A stretch of 20,936 nt of DNA from a virus: the IMG/VR virus record IMGVR_UViG_3300011129_000041, positions 1-20,936 of that record; one strand, written 5' to 3'. The notes beneath the pieces were generated by a model, which was given only the letters and a program-made list of their open reading frames with translations, was not told where the DNA came from and made no database searches. The position numbers were made by a program, and so were the translations under genes. The number at the start of each line of letters is the position of its first letter. Position 1 is the first letter of the stretch. Positions 1 through 7,145 of this stretch are shown piece by piece.

Positions 1-1336
1 CGTTTGTGCTCTTAAGAGCCAACAACTGATTATGGAAGATGCGGGCGTCATCTAGTACGTCAAGGTTAACACCGTTTGTCATAATCTCTGCCGCTTTTTC
101 TCTTTGCTCTTTCGTAAAGCCATCCCAGGCGTCTAATGCTTGGGCGTGTCTAGGTGATCCTTTTGGAGAAAGAGCAATACCTTCAGCGGATTTAAAGCTA
201 CTATAAACGATATTAAAATCAGCTTGTGCTTTAGCAATCTTAGTATCAAGAGCAGCGACCGCCCCACCAGTTCCTGGCGTATTTTCTAACATCATTCGTT
301 GCACTTGAAGATCTTGTATCATTGTTCGAGCATCAAATAACGACGCCACGTCATTAATGTTCTTAATGGCTGTTCCAGCTGTTACTGCCTGTGAAGCTAA
401 AGATGTTACAGCCTGTTCACCTCTCATTGTCGTAAAGTTTTTGAACGCCTTAAGGGTTTGTTGTTCTAATGCTTTAGACTCTTTTGGAAAAAGGTTTTCA
501 AACGATACTCTAGGAGCGCCAACCTCTGCCTCATATTGAGGATCTTGGAACAAAGGAGCCCTGAGAAGCGAATAGAATTTCTTAGTTCCTTCTATTGTTT
601 CAGAAGCTTTATCGGCATACATGGACATTAGACGTGCTGAGTTTTGGCCCGGAGTTTCGTTCGGGTACGCAGCACGAATTTGCAGCACCTGAGACTCAAA
701 CGCAGTAGCATTAGGTACATGGTCTGAGCCAGATATTTGTGCGTTTACTGAAGTATTGACAGCTTCTCTAGCCCTGATAACAGCGTTTTTACTGGCTGCA
801 ACCATGTTTTTGTGGTTTAGGTCTACAGTGTTTTTAGACCACTGATCGACAAAAGCGTTGTCATGAAACGGATTTCCAGTGCCTTTGCCAAAGTTTTCAT
901 TAAACCAATCTTGACGATATTTTCCGTAATCAGCTGGCCTTACTTGATTAATGATAGCATCAGAAGCAAACTGTGCTTCAGCTCTAGCAGCCGTTTGGTA
1001 TCCTAAAGAACTTGCATACGATGTTCCATAAGGCCCTGAATGTTTTTCGGAGATCTCTTTTGATACTGACGTTACACCCCTAGCTGCGTCTAGTTGGGCA
1101 TCTTTAACGCCTTGAGCAGCAGCGGCTTTAGCTCTCTTTTCAAGGCTTTTATCAAGCTCTTTTTCAGCAAACTTAGAGCCAAAGTTAAATAACGCAGCTA
1201 GTCCTGCTGACATCATTCCCGCATTAGGATCAGCTATTTCTTTTGGTGTCACAAGTGCTTGCGGTGCGACGGTTCCTACGTTAGATCCAGCTGTAAGGCC
1301 ACGAATAGAAACAGTCGATCTACTTTGTTTTGCCAT
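1..1336 (-). CDS. Internal virion protein, T7 gp15-like (partial, C-terminus beyond window)
   Basis: An uninterrupted minus-strand frame of 445 codons starts at an ATG at 1336 and runs off the left edge, so only the N-terminal part is present. The start has a plausible ribosome site (AGGGA, about nine bases upstream). The product begins MAKQSRSTVSIRGL and is rich in Ala, Gln and charged residues, with long predicted helical stretches such as the Lys/Glu/Ala-rich segment around residues 55-75. It follows the gp14-like gene by five bases. In T7 this slot holds gp15 (747 residues), an internal core protein that is ejected into the cell and forms part of the channel for DNA entry. The assignment rests mainly on position and composition; I see no diagnostic motif. 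It could also be a gp16-like or fused internal protein, which the missing C-terminus would settle. Confidence 0.75.
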   Translation of the reverse strand, partial: MAKQSRSTVSIRGLTAGSNVGTVAPQALVTPKEIADPNAGMMSAGLAALFNFGSKFAEKELDKSLEKRAKAAAAQGVKDAQLDAARGVTSVSKEISEKHSGPYGTSYASSLGYQTAARAEAQFASDAIINQVRPADYGKYRQDWFNENFGKGTGNPFHDNAFVDQWSKNTVDLNHKNMVAASKNAVIRAREAVNTSVNAQISGSDHVPNATAFESQVLQIRAAYPNETPGQNSARLMSMYADKASETIEGTKKFYSLLRAPLFQDPQYEAEVGAPRVSFENLFPKESKALEQQTLKAFKNFTTMRGEQAVTSLASQAVTAGTAIKNINDVASLFDARTMIQDLQVQRMMLENTPGTGGAVAALDTKIAKAQADFNIVYSSFKSAEGIALSPKGSPRHAQALDAWDGFTKEQREKAAEIMTNGVNLDVLDDARIFHNQLLALKSTN

Positions 1337-1341
1337 GTGTT

Positions 1342-1890
1342 TTATTCCCTACTTCCACCGGCTGATCCAACGCCCGTTCCACGATTAGGCACAGTAGCAG
1401 CACCAGAAAGTTTTATACCAGCGCTCGCTCCTGTTAATATAGTGTTTCCAATAGCAGTAGAAATCTGTGAGCTTGCCAATCCAGCAGCTCTTTTTCCTCT
1501 GTTGCTTTGCTCGTTGATGGCTCCCATCTGTTGTGATTCTCTTAGTGCAACATCTCTTGCCTCTTTTTCCGCAATACGACCAAGGCCTACTTGTGTTCCG
1601 TATTCGCCAGCAAACAAAATGCTACCTAAAGAAGACTCAGTAAGCATAGTTTCTGAAGCTTGTAGTTCACCTAGTTCTTTTTGGGCGGCTCGTACAACAT
1701 CCGACTGTTGCTCAAGGCTTTCCTGTTGCTCTTGTGCGAGCAGGCGTAGGGCTTCTTGTTCTTCAGCCTTACGCTGTGCCTCTGCTGCTTTAAACTCTGC
1801 ATCGGCCTGCGCGTTTGCTGACACCGTTGTCATAGCTGTAGACGCTATAGAAGCAGCCACCATCAGCCCTGCTGTTACTGGATCACCCAT
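1342..1890 (-). CDS. Internal virion protein, T7 gp14-like
   Basis: This encodes a 182-residue protein, close to the 196 residues of T7 gp14. The N-terminus (about residues 4-25) is a small-residue hydrophobic stretch, GLMVAASIASTAMTTVSANA. It is followed by a long Gln/Glu/Ala/Arg-rich segment (about 30-75) typical of a coiled coil. The C-terminal half is rich in Gly, Ala and Ser. In T7-like phages gp14 is the first core protein ejected and is thought to form the outer-membrane part of the ejection channel, which fits the hydrophobic N-terminus. The ATG at 1890 has a good AGGAG site eight bases upstream. It lies five bases after the tail nozzle gene and five before the gp15-like gene, the same order as T7 genes 12-14-15. 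Identification is by length, composition and order. Confidence 0.8.
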   Translation of the reverse strand: MGDPVTAGLMVAASIASTAMTTVSANAQADAEFKAAEAQRKAEEQEALRLLAQEQQESLEQQSDVVRAAQKELGELQASETMLTESSLGSILFAGEYGTQVGLGRIAEKEARDVALRESQQMGAINEQSNRGKRAAGLASSQISTAIGNTILTGASAGIKLSGAATVPNRGTGVGSAGGSRE

Positions 1891-1895
1891 AACCC

Positions 1896-4550
1896 CTACT
1901 CCTGCCTCGTCAGTTCATTGAAGAACCCAGTGTAATCAATAGACGTAATGATCATGGGTTTCTCTGAATCATTTACGATTTTAACTGTCACCGTGTTGGC
2001 GTTAGTCCTAACAGGAACCTTGAAAGACCCAAGGGACTCAATGCCTATACCGCCTACCAGTGCTGTACCAATCAGCGTACCGTTAAAGGTAAACGTCTGC
2101 TGTGAACGTGACTCAGGTGTCACTTCGATCTTAAAGAACCCTGTGTCCTGATAGTTAAACTGAAGGCGCTTAAGTTGGAACCGTCCTGTCTGAACAGTCA
2201 TTTTACCAGCAGCGTCTGCTCGAACAAACAGCTTTGATAGTTGGACTTCTTGGGTGAAGGGAACGCCCAGGATAGCGTCGGCTGCTGAATAATCACCTAC
2301 AGCAGTTATGGTAGTTGATGTTGGGTACGACACAGCAAGCCGCTCACCCACCTGCCCTGTTGGGAAGTCGCTGGATAAGACAACAGCTGCTTTGTTGTTA
2401 TGCAGATAGGGCGTCGTCCAGGTCGTTAGGCCCGTTGAGACACTGTAAGATCCTTGGGAATTGAACGTCTGGTCTAGACAGATCTGGTACGGGTGTTTGT
2501 CGTCTGACAGTTCGTACCTTAGTTCTATCTTTTCAAAGAACGTCTCAGTTCCCCTGGTGACGTACATGTACATGTCACCTAGAAGAACACCGACCCAATG
2601 GATATACGTTCCTGTACCAAAGTCCCACTTAGACCAGGCGCTTTGTGCTTTGGTCTCTTGTTCCGTATAGGTCTTGTAGATGTACAGAGAGTTTCGTTCT
2701 GAGTCAGATATGCAGAACATCATCTCATTGGCACTATCAGCTGCGATGTGAACGATAGGTGCCGGTATGTACCCAAGAGCGTGGATCGTAATGTCTTCAG
2801 CTGTGGTCGATAGGGACGCATCGTTGTACTGATACTCGAACACCAAGGCGTCTCGACCACTCTTGGCCGCAAAGTACATACGGTTCCCAAGGGCCACAGG
2901 ATCACACTTAGGTTCTGTGATGTACGCCGTAGCTGTATCGATCACTGCGTTCTTTGACGTAAACGCCTGTTGGTCTGAAGACACCTCAAACTGTGATCTG
3001 TCGGAGCTTAAGAACAATGAGCGCCTGAAGGGGAACGCATGGATCAATTCGTTCACATCGTCACTAGAGGCCTGTAGGCCAAACGGATCGCTGTCCAGAA
3101 CTTGGGTGCTGAACTCTGGCCAAAAGTTAAAGAACAACCGTGAGCGAGAGAAGAACACCGTTTCGCCTGAGATGATCGCAAGACGGTTGCGGTGCGTTGT
3201 GATCTGTTTGATCTTACGGCCCACAAAGTCTGGGTTAGGTGTCGTCTGTGTATCACCGGCACCACGAGCATCGTAAGTCCCATGACCAAACGTAAAGGTT
3301 CCGTCAGCCTTCCGCGTCAGGAAGTGAGGCATCGTCGTCAGGTCAAAGGCGTTGTTCTGATACGGATTGGCCGCTTCGATCCAAGCGTCTTGTGACTGGC
3401 TGAACTTAACCCAATAGCCGTCTGTTGTCTCTGTGGCCGTTAGGAACACATAGTAACCTTCAGGAGCCCAGTTAGGCAGCAGAGAGCGTGATGTTCTTAC
3501 GTTTGCGTAGACGTGCGTTGTGATTGTCTCACCACCGCTTGAGTACGCTGAGAACCCTGTGCCATCGACAGAGGTCGATAGGTCATAGTCGCTATACAAA
3601 GCGAACGTCGTTGCTGTAAGTTTACTAACGAAATACTGGTTACTGTTTAGTTCCGTCATACCCTCAACACTGTTGATGCTGACTTTTTGATATGACTCAA
3701 AATGGTGATCGTCGGTTGTCGTTATGACAACAGGGTTCGCTTGTGTTGCCGCACTGATGTTGTGCGTGTGGGAATCGCTCGGAATATCTACAAGCTGCCT
3801 TAAGGCCTTTACGCCGTATGTGGCATCAGACCCGTTGTCCGAAATCGTGAACTGATGACCGTCTGTGTTTTCTACAAGAACCGTAAGATCCCGGTCGTTT
3901 GGTTTTTGTGTAACTGTGAAGTTTCGGTAGCCTGCTGTAAAGCCTGTGAAAGACGCGTGTGTGATGATGTCGTCTGCAATCGAAGACCCATCAAGTGCGC
4001 CGTTCTTAGACCACACTTCAACACCATCAGTCGCTGTGTCGTTCAGGTTGTCGATGACAAGCGCGTTAGTTCCTGTGGTCGTTGTGCGTGACGTAACAAG
4101 AGCTGTAGGATTGTCACCGTTTGTGTATGTCGTTTCAGCCATACTGACTGTAAAGTCTTTGTTAGCAACAATCGTGATGTCGCCAATCGTAGTTGCAGAA
4201 AAACCTTCTGCTGGGTTGGTATTAGCTAGATATGCTTTGCCGTTGGGAAACTCAACAGTCTGCTCTGCACCTGCTAGGTTATAGACCTTTAAGTCACCAT
4301 TTTTAACGACAATAATATATTGTTCTACTGCGTCTCTAACATAAGCGTAGCACCAAGGTTTATCAGCTGTATAAGCGAATGTGTTTTTAACGATATGTCG
4401 TGAGGACGCACGGCTCTCTAGGCCCCCGCTGATCACAGACGTGAGAACATTGGTTGCTTCTTGTACTTGCCCAGTGAGCCTCAGAGAGTCAGGCTGACGG
4501 CTTACGCCTTGGTATAACGTCTTAAGCGATTGCTCTATAAGAGTTCCCAT
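1896..4550 (-). CDS. Tail tubular protein B / nozzle, T7 gp12-like
   Basis: This encodes the nozzle of the short tail, which closes the channel below the gp11-like ring and carries the fibres. I place the start at the ATG at 4550, giving 884 residues, because the product then begins MGTLIEQSLKTLYQGVSRQP. That matches the family N-terminus (T7 gp12 starts MALISQSIKNLKGGISQQP). A longer reading from 4604 would overlap the gp11-like gene. The start lies directly after the gp11-like stop codon, so coupled translation is likely; the local ribosome site is weak. At 884 residues it is about 90 longer than T7 gp12 (794). Most of the excess falls in an inserted module at about residues 269-340, listed separately. 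The rest is beta-rich, as expected of the nozzle fold. Confidence in the family is high. Confidence 0.93.
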   Translation of the reverse strand: MGTLIEQSLKTLYQGVSRQPDSLRLTGQVQEATNVLTSVISGGLESRASSRHIVKNTFAYTADKPWCYAYVRDAVEQYIIVVKNGDLKVYNLAGAEQTVEFPNGKAYLANTNPAEGFSATTIGDITIVANKDFTVSMAETTYTNGDNPTALVTSRTTTTGTNALVIDNLNDTATDGVEVWSKNGALDGSSIADDIITHASFTGFTAGYRNFTVTQKPNDRDLTVLVENTDGHQFTISDNGSDATYGVKALRQLVDIPSDSHTHNISAATQANPVVITTTDDHHFESYQKVSINSVEGMTELNSNQYFVSKLTATTFALYSDYDLSTSVDGTGFSAYSSGGETITTHVYANVRTSRSLLPNWAPEGYYVFLTATETTDGYWVKFSQSQDAWIEAANPYQNNAFDLTTMPHFLTRKADGTFTFGHGTYDARGAGDTQTTPNPDFVGRKIKQITTHRNRLAIISGETVFFSRSRLFFNFWPEFSTQVLDSDPFGLQASSDDVNELIHAFPFRRSLFLSSDRSQFEVSSDQQAFTSKNAVIDTATAYITEPKCDPVALGNRMYFAAKSGRDALVFEYQYNDASLSTTAEDITIHALGYIPAPIVHIAADSANEMMFCISDSERNSLYIYKTYTEQETKAQSAWSKWDFGTGTYIHWVGVLLGDMYMYVTRGTETFFEKIELRYELSDDKHPYQICLDQTFNSQGSYSVSTGLTTWTTPYLHNNKAAVVLSSDFPTGQVGERLAVSYPTSTTITAVGDYSAADAILGVPFTQEVQLSKLFVRADAAGKMTVQTGRFQLKRLQFNYQDTGFFKIEVTPESRSQQTFTFNGTLIGTALVGGIGIESLGSFKVPVRTNANTVTVKIVNDSEKPMIITSIDYTGFFNELTRQE
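3531..3746 (-). other. Inserted beta-rich module in the tail nozzle protein (FCCH-like repeat unit)
   Basis: Residues of about 269-340 of the nozzle protein read as one copy of a module common in phage tail proteins. It runs from an 'ANPVVITTTDDHHFES' start through 'VEGMTELNSNQYFV' and 'TATTFALY' to 'VDGTGFSAYSSGG'. I know this pattern from phage proteins annotated as resembling the FCCH domain of ubiquitin-activating enzyme E1. That name reflects structural similarity, not function. It probably folds as a small beta domain on the outside of the tail. It accounts for most of the extra length relative to T7 gp12. Boundaries are by eye. Confidence 0.6.
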
Positions 4551-4551
4551 T

Positions 4552-5151
4552 CTACCGCCCGTATAGACCGTGATGTCGGTAGGTTGCGTATGAAACGTAA
4601 GCACTGTCCGTCAGGATGTTGGCGTCGTCTGTCTCAGACTCAGCGTCCAACAAGGCTGCATAGGCCTCAAGTTCACCACGGCGTGTAAAGTTATCTAGGG
4701 CCACAGATTGCATTTGGGACTCTTGGAACTTACGAGCTGCAAGGTACGCAATGTATGTGCTTAGTTCTAAGCTTAGATCTTCAAACTCTAGAAGGTACAC
4801 AACATCTACATTCAGGTTCTGTGTAAACTCGTAGGACTGCTTTTTGATATCGTAAAGCGCCAAACGATTGTTGTAGTTACGAACAGTGACGTTAATAGAT
4901 TGGTGTTCTTGTGTCGTATCAACGCGCAAATAGTTCGACGGAATATAAATAAGATTATTGCTGTTAGGCGTTAGTTTCAAATTGTAGTCAATGTTCTGGT
5001 GCCATCCACGCGCTTGGACGGACTTGTTAACTTCATTGAGTTTGCTTTCAGCTGCTTCAGCATCAGGAAGGCCAGAGGTAAGAGACGAAACGGGTGCTTC
5101 ACCGATAGACTCTAGGACAATGTTAACAGCTTCGATCTTGCTTAGACCCAT
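4552..5151 (-). CDS. Tail tubular protein A / adaptor, T7 gp11-like
   Basis: This encodes a 199-residue protein, almost exactly the length of T7 gp11 (196). It forms the ring that joins the portal to the nozzle and helps seat the fibres. The N-terminus MGLSKIEAVNIVLESIGEAPV is the family signature helix. The middle contains the conserved 'VQARGWHQNIDYNLKL' and 'IYIPSNYLRVD' segments, followed by helices around 'YIAYLAARKFQES'. The start is marked by a near-perfect AGGAGG at 5156-5161. It lies just after the terminator that follows the capsid gene, so tail genes need read-through or their own promoter. The stop codon is followed one base later by the nozzle gene. Confidence 0.95.
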   Translation of the reverse strand: MGLSKIEAVNIVLESIGEAPVSSLTSGLPDAEAAESKLNEVNKSVQARGWHQNIDYNLKLTPNSNNLIYIPSNYLRVDTTQEHQSINVTVRNYNNRLALYDIKKQSYEFTQNLNVDVVYLLEFEDLSLELSTYIAYLAARKFQESQMQSVALDNFTRRGELEAYAALLDAESETDDANILTDSAYVSYATYRHHGLYGR

Positions 5152-5155
5152 AGTA

Positions 5156-5161
5156 CCTCCT
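5156..5161 (-). promoter_or_regulatory. Strong ribosome binding site of the gp11-like gene
   Basis: AGGAGG lies four bases before the ATG at 5151 and directly abuts the U-tract of the terminator. Any transcript that reads through the terminator therefore presents a strong initiation site for the first tail gene. Confidence 0.75.
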
Positions 5162-5162
5162 G

Positions 5163-5202
5163 AAAAACTAAGGGGCCACCTGTATTGCTACAAGCAGCCC
5201 CT
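5163..5202 (-). terminator. Intrinsic terminator after the capsid gene (T7 T-phi position)
   Basis: Read on the minus strand, AGGGGC (5202-5197), TGCT and TGTA form the left arm, GCAA (5188-5185) the loop, and TACA, GGTG and GCCCCT (5176-5171) the right arm. All 14 positions pair if G-U wobbles are allowed in the TGCT/GGTG section. The loop is a GNRA tetraloop. The stem is followed after TAG by five T residues (5167-5163). It starts nine bases after the capsid stop codon. T7 places its main terminator, T-phi, at exactly this point between genes 10 and 11, where it lowers tail gene transcription relative to capsid. Confidence 0.9.
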
Positions 5203-5210
5203 CAATCAGA

Positions 5211-6200
5211 TTAAGCGGACTTGAACTCTACGGCCATTTCTGGACGCAGAACACCATGACCAACGAAGAGCTTGGAGACCAAGAAGTCTTCAAGACGACG
5301 AACGTCACGTTCGGTCTCAAGGCTGATGTCCATAAGCTTGCAAGTAGCAATAGCCTGTGGGCACCACATGACACCAACCGTCGTGGAGTAGTCAGCACGG
5401 TATTTACTGAACACACCACTAGCAGCAGATTCATCAGTCGTTGGCATGTTGCGGCTTTTTACCACCATCACACCATCGATGTTGATCATCTCAGCACGGT
5501 CAGAGATACCGCCTGCGTTGTCTGCCTGGAAGTCACGATTCAGAACCAAGTACTGACCATTGGAGTCGGTCGCATACTTGATGGCATCGAAGATTTCCAC
5601 AGGAACAGCACAGTACCGCTGCATATCCTCTGGAACATCCTGGTTGAACAACGCAATGTTCGCTTCGCGGATAGCGTCGATCCAAGCGATACCAGACGGC
5701 GTTGCGTCGTTAGCCAAGTTGGCGTCCGTAACAGCAGTACCACCGGGGAATGGCGCAGCTGCTGCGGTACGGGATGCCAAGATCAGCTGACGGAACACGT
5801 TCTGATCGAACACTTTAGCAAGCGCTCGGCCCATCTCGTTAGAGACGATGGAACGCATGTCGAAGTGAGACAGGATACGGTCGATATCAGAGATCGCGTA
5901 GTGCGATACAAGGATGTCGTCAACCGTGATGACCTGTTCGCTGGTCGAAAGGTCGGTCCCCAGTAGCTCAGAACCCGGCGTGTGATATTCAGCAGCCGCC
6001 TTCCAAGTTTTCGGGAAACGATAGGATTTAGCACCACCAGAAAGATTCTTAATGAAGTGCTTGTCGAGAGTAACAGTTGCGCTGTCGAAGGCCGTAAGCA
6101 CTTCGCCACCAAAGACACTGAGGAACAATTCCCGATTGTCAACTGGAGACGAAGCACCCTTACCAAAGCGAACTGGAGAGGAAGCATCACCTAATGCCAT
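5211..6200 (-). CDS. Major capsid protein, T7 gp10A-like
   Basis: This encodes a 329-residue protein, compared with 345 for T7 gp10A; the family has the HK97 fold. The N-terminus contains 'DNRELFLSVFGGEVLTAFD', followed by a 'KSYRFPKTWKA' strand and loop typical of the family. Later segments include 'VSHYAISDIDRILSHFDMR' and 'VMVVKSRNMP'. The start at 6200 has an AGGAG site seven bases upstream and follows the largest intergenic gap of the window, where a late promoter would be expected. The stop at 5211 is followed nine bases later by a terminator hairpin, so there is no room for a T7-style frameshifted long form (10B). It sits between the scaffold and tail genes in standard order. Confidence 0.96.
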   Translation of the reverse strand: MALGDASSPVRFGKGASSPVDNRELFLSVFGGEVLTAFDSATVTLDKHFIKNLSGGAKSYRFPKTWKAAAEYHTPGSELLGTDLSTSEQVITVDDILVSHYAISDIDRILSHFDMRSIVSNEMGRALAKVFDQNVFRQLILASRTAAAAPFPGGTAVTDANLANDATPSGIAWIDAIREANIALFNQDVPEDMQRYCAVPVEIFDAIKYATDSNGQYLVLNRDFQADNAGGISDRAEMINIDGVMVVKSRNMPTTDESAASGVFSKYRADYSTTVGVMWCPQAIATCKLMDISLETERDVRRLEDFLVSKLFVGHGVLRPEMAVEFKSA

Positions 6201-6315
6201 TTATTTTCTCCTAATGAGATTGAAGGTAAAAGTGGGTTGGGTTGCTCTGTTAACTTCGTGGGATTGTCCGACGTATCGGGGTCTCAGCTAGTCGTTAGGG
6301 CAGAAGAATGATAGT
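6201..6315 (-). promoter_or_regulatory. Capsid leader region, largest intergenic gap; likely site of a phage late promoter
   Basis: This is the only gap above 100 bases in the window and precedes the most highly expressed gene, the place where T7 carries promoter phi-10. I see no match to the T7 promoter consensus as a whole. The stretch around 6280-6300 on the minus strand contains ACGACT followed two bases later by CT, resembling the T7 core only partly. A short hairpin, CCGA-TACG-TCGG (6279-6268), lies downstream without a T-tract, so it is not a terminator. A clear AGGAG site (about 6208-6212) serves the capsid gene. The promoter call is an inference from position. Confidence 0.35.
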
Positions 6316-7143
6316 TTAGTTATCCAAGTCCCAGGTAGCAGTTTGTATCTTTTTGATAACCTGCTCTCGGAACTTTGGAGACGTGGTGTATTCTTTAGAC
6401 GACATGTCTGCTTTCATCTCAGCCTTGCTGCGATAACCAGCTGACGACGGGGCCGCAGAGTTCTCACCACGAATAAGCGTAGGCTCGCGGGTTGCGGGCC
6501 GTGTTCCTGTAGCTTCTGACATTCTGGCCTTTAGACCATCCGCTGCCAAACGCCACGAAGACGTAGAAAGCAGGTTGTTAAAGTCGGCCACTTCTGTTTC
6601 AGACAGGTTTTCTTGAGCCCATTGCATAGTCTGAGCCCACTGCTCTTCGCCACCAAGGTACTCCAAAGCAGCTTTACGTTCTGTTTCGAACTGGTAGCGA
6701 TACGATTGAACATAGGACTTAATCAGATCCTCTGGAATGCCGACTTTCTTTAGGGCCTCATAGTCCTCAGAAGATAGGTCTCCTTGCTCAATAATCTTTT
6801 GACCAATCTCTTCAGTATCTAGCCCAGCTTTGACAAGAATGTTTGATACTTCTTGTTCTTCGGCCTCTGGACTTGGTTCTTCTGCGGCTTTTTCGGCAGT
6901 CTGGGTTTTTTCTTCTTGGTCCTTTGGGCGTCCGTTTGCGTTGAAGAGCAGCTCTCGGGCATGTGCTTCCCAGTTGTAAGCGCCTGTATCGTTGTCGTAA
7001 TACTTATCAACACCTTCAGCAGGCATATCAGGCACGGGGACAACGTCTTGTTCTATGTCTTCTTCTGTCCCAGGATTGCGGAACTTATCCGCCATAAGCT
7101 GATTGTATTCTTCAGAGCCTGGGACAACTTCAGTTTGTTCCAT
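6316..7143 (-). CDS. Scaffolding / capsid assembly protein, T7 gp9-like
   Basis: This encodes a 275-residue, strongly acidic protein (T7 gp9 has 307). The N-terminal half is rich in Glu, Asp and Pro with little hydrophobic core, for example around residues 25-45 and 80-100 (the Glu-rich 'EEPSPEAEEQEVSN' region). The middle is predicted helical. The C-terminus becomes basic ('FREQVIKKIQTATWDLDN'), as expected for the part that binds capsid subunits. Such proteins fill the procapsid during assembly and leave before DNA packaging. The gene lies two bases after the portal gene and just before the capsid gene, the invariant position of the scaffold gene. The start at 7143 has AAGG nine bases upstream, inside the portal 3' end. 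Confidence 0.9.
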   Translation of the reverse strand: MEQTEVVPGSEEYNQLMADKFRNPGTEEDIEQDVVPVPDMPAEGVDKYYDNDTGAYNWEAHARELLFNANGRPKDQEEKTQTAEKAAEEPSPEAEEQEVSNILVKAGLDTEEIGQKIIEQGDLSSEDYEALKKVGIPEDLIKSYVQSYRYQFETERKAALEYLGGEEQWAQTMQWAQENLSETEVADFNNLLSTSSWRLAADGLKARMSEATGTRPATREPTLIRGENSAAPSSAGYRSKAEMKADMSSKEYTTSPKFREQVIKKIQTATWDLDN

Positions 7144-7145
7144 AT

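Noticed and set aside
1259-1921. Long plus-strand open frame over the gp14-like gene.
   Set aside because: The product has shadow-like composition (Ser, Cys and Arg runs) and no family match. The minus-strand gene is supported by order, length and ribosome site.
4551-4604. Longer start for the tail nozzle gene.
   Set aside because: It would add 18 residues overlapping the gp11-like gene. The start at 4550 matches the family N-terminus.
5163-5210. Possible frameshifted long capsid form as in T7 10B.
   Set aside because: The terminator and the tail gene begin within a few bases of the capsid stop, leaving no room for an extension.
5256-5966. Plus-strand open frame of 236 codons opposite the capsid gene.
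   Set aside because: It lies entirely within the conserved capsid gene in antisense and has no ribosome site or recognisable domain.
6268-6279. Hairpin CCGA-TACG-TCGG as a terminator before the capsid gene.
   Set aside because: The stem is only four pairs and no T-tract follows.
6289-6299. The 11-base word CCTAACGACTA (minus strand) occurs in the capsid leader and again at 11509-11519 near the reductase start, suggesting a repeated promoter.
   Set aside because: Identical 11-base words are expected by chance many times in 21 kb. The second copy encodes ordinary reductase codons (about 6-9), and the flanks do not match.
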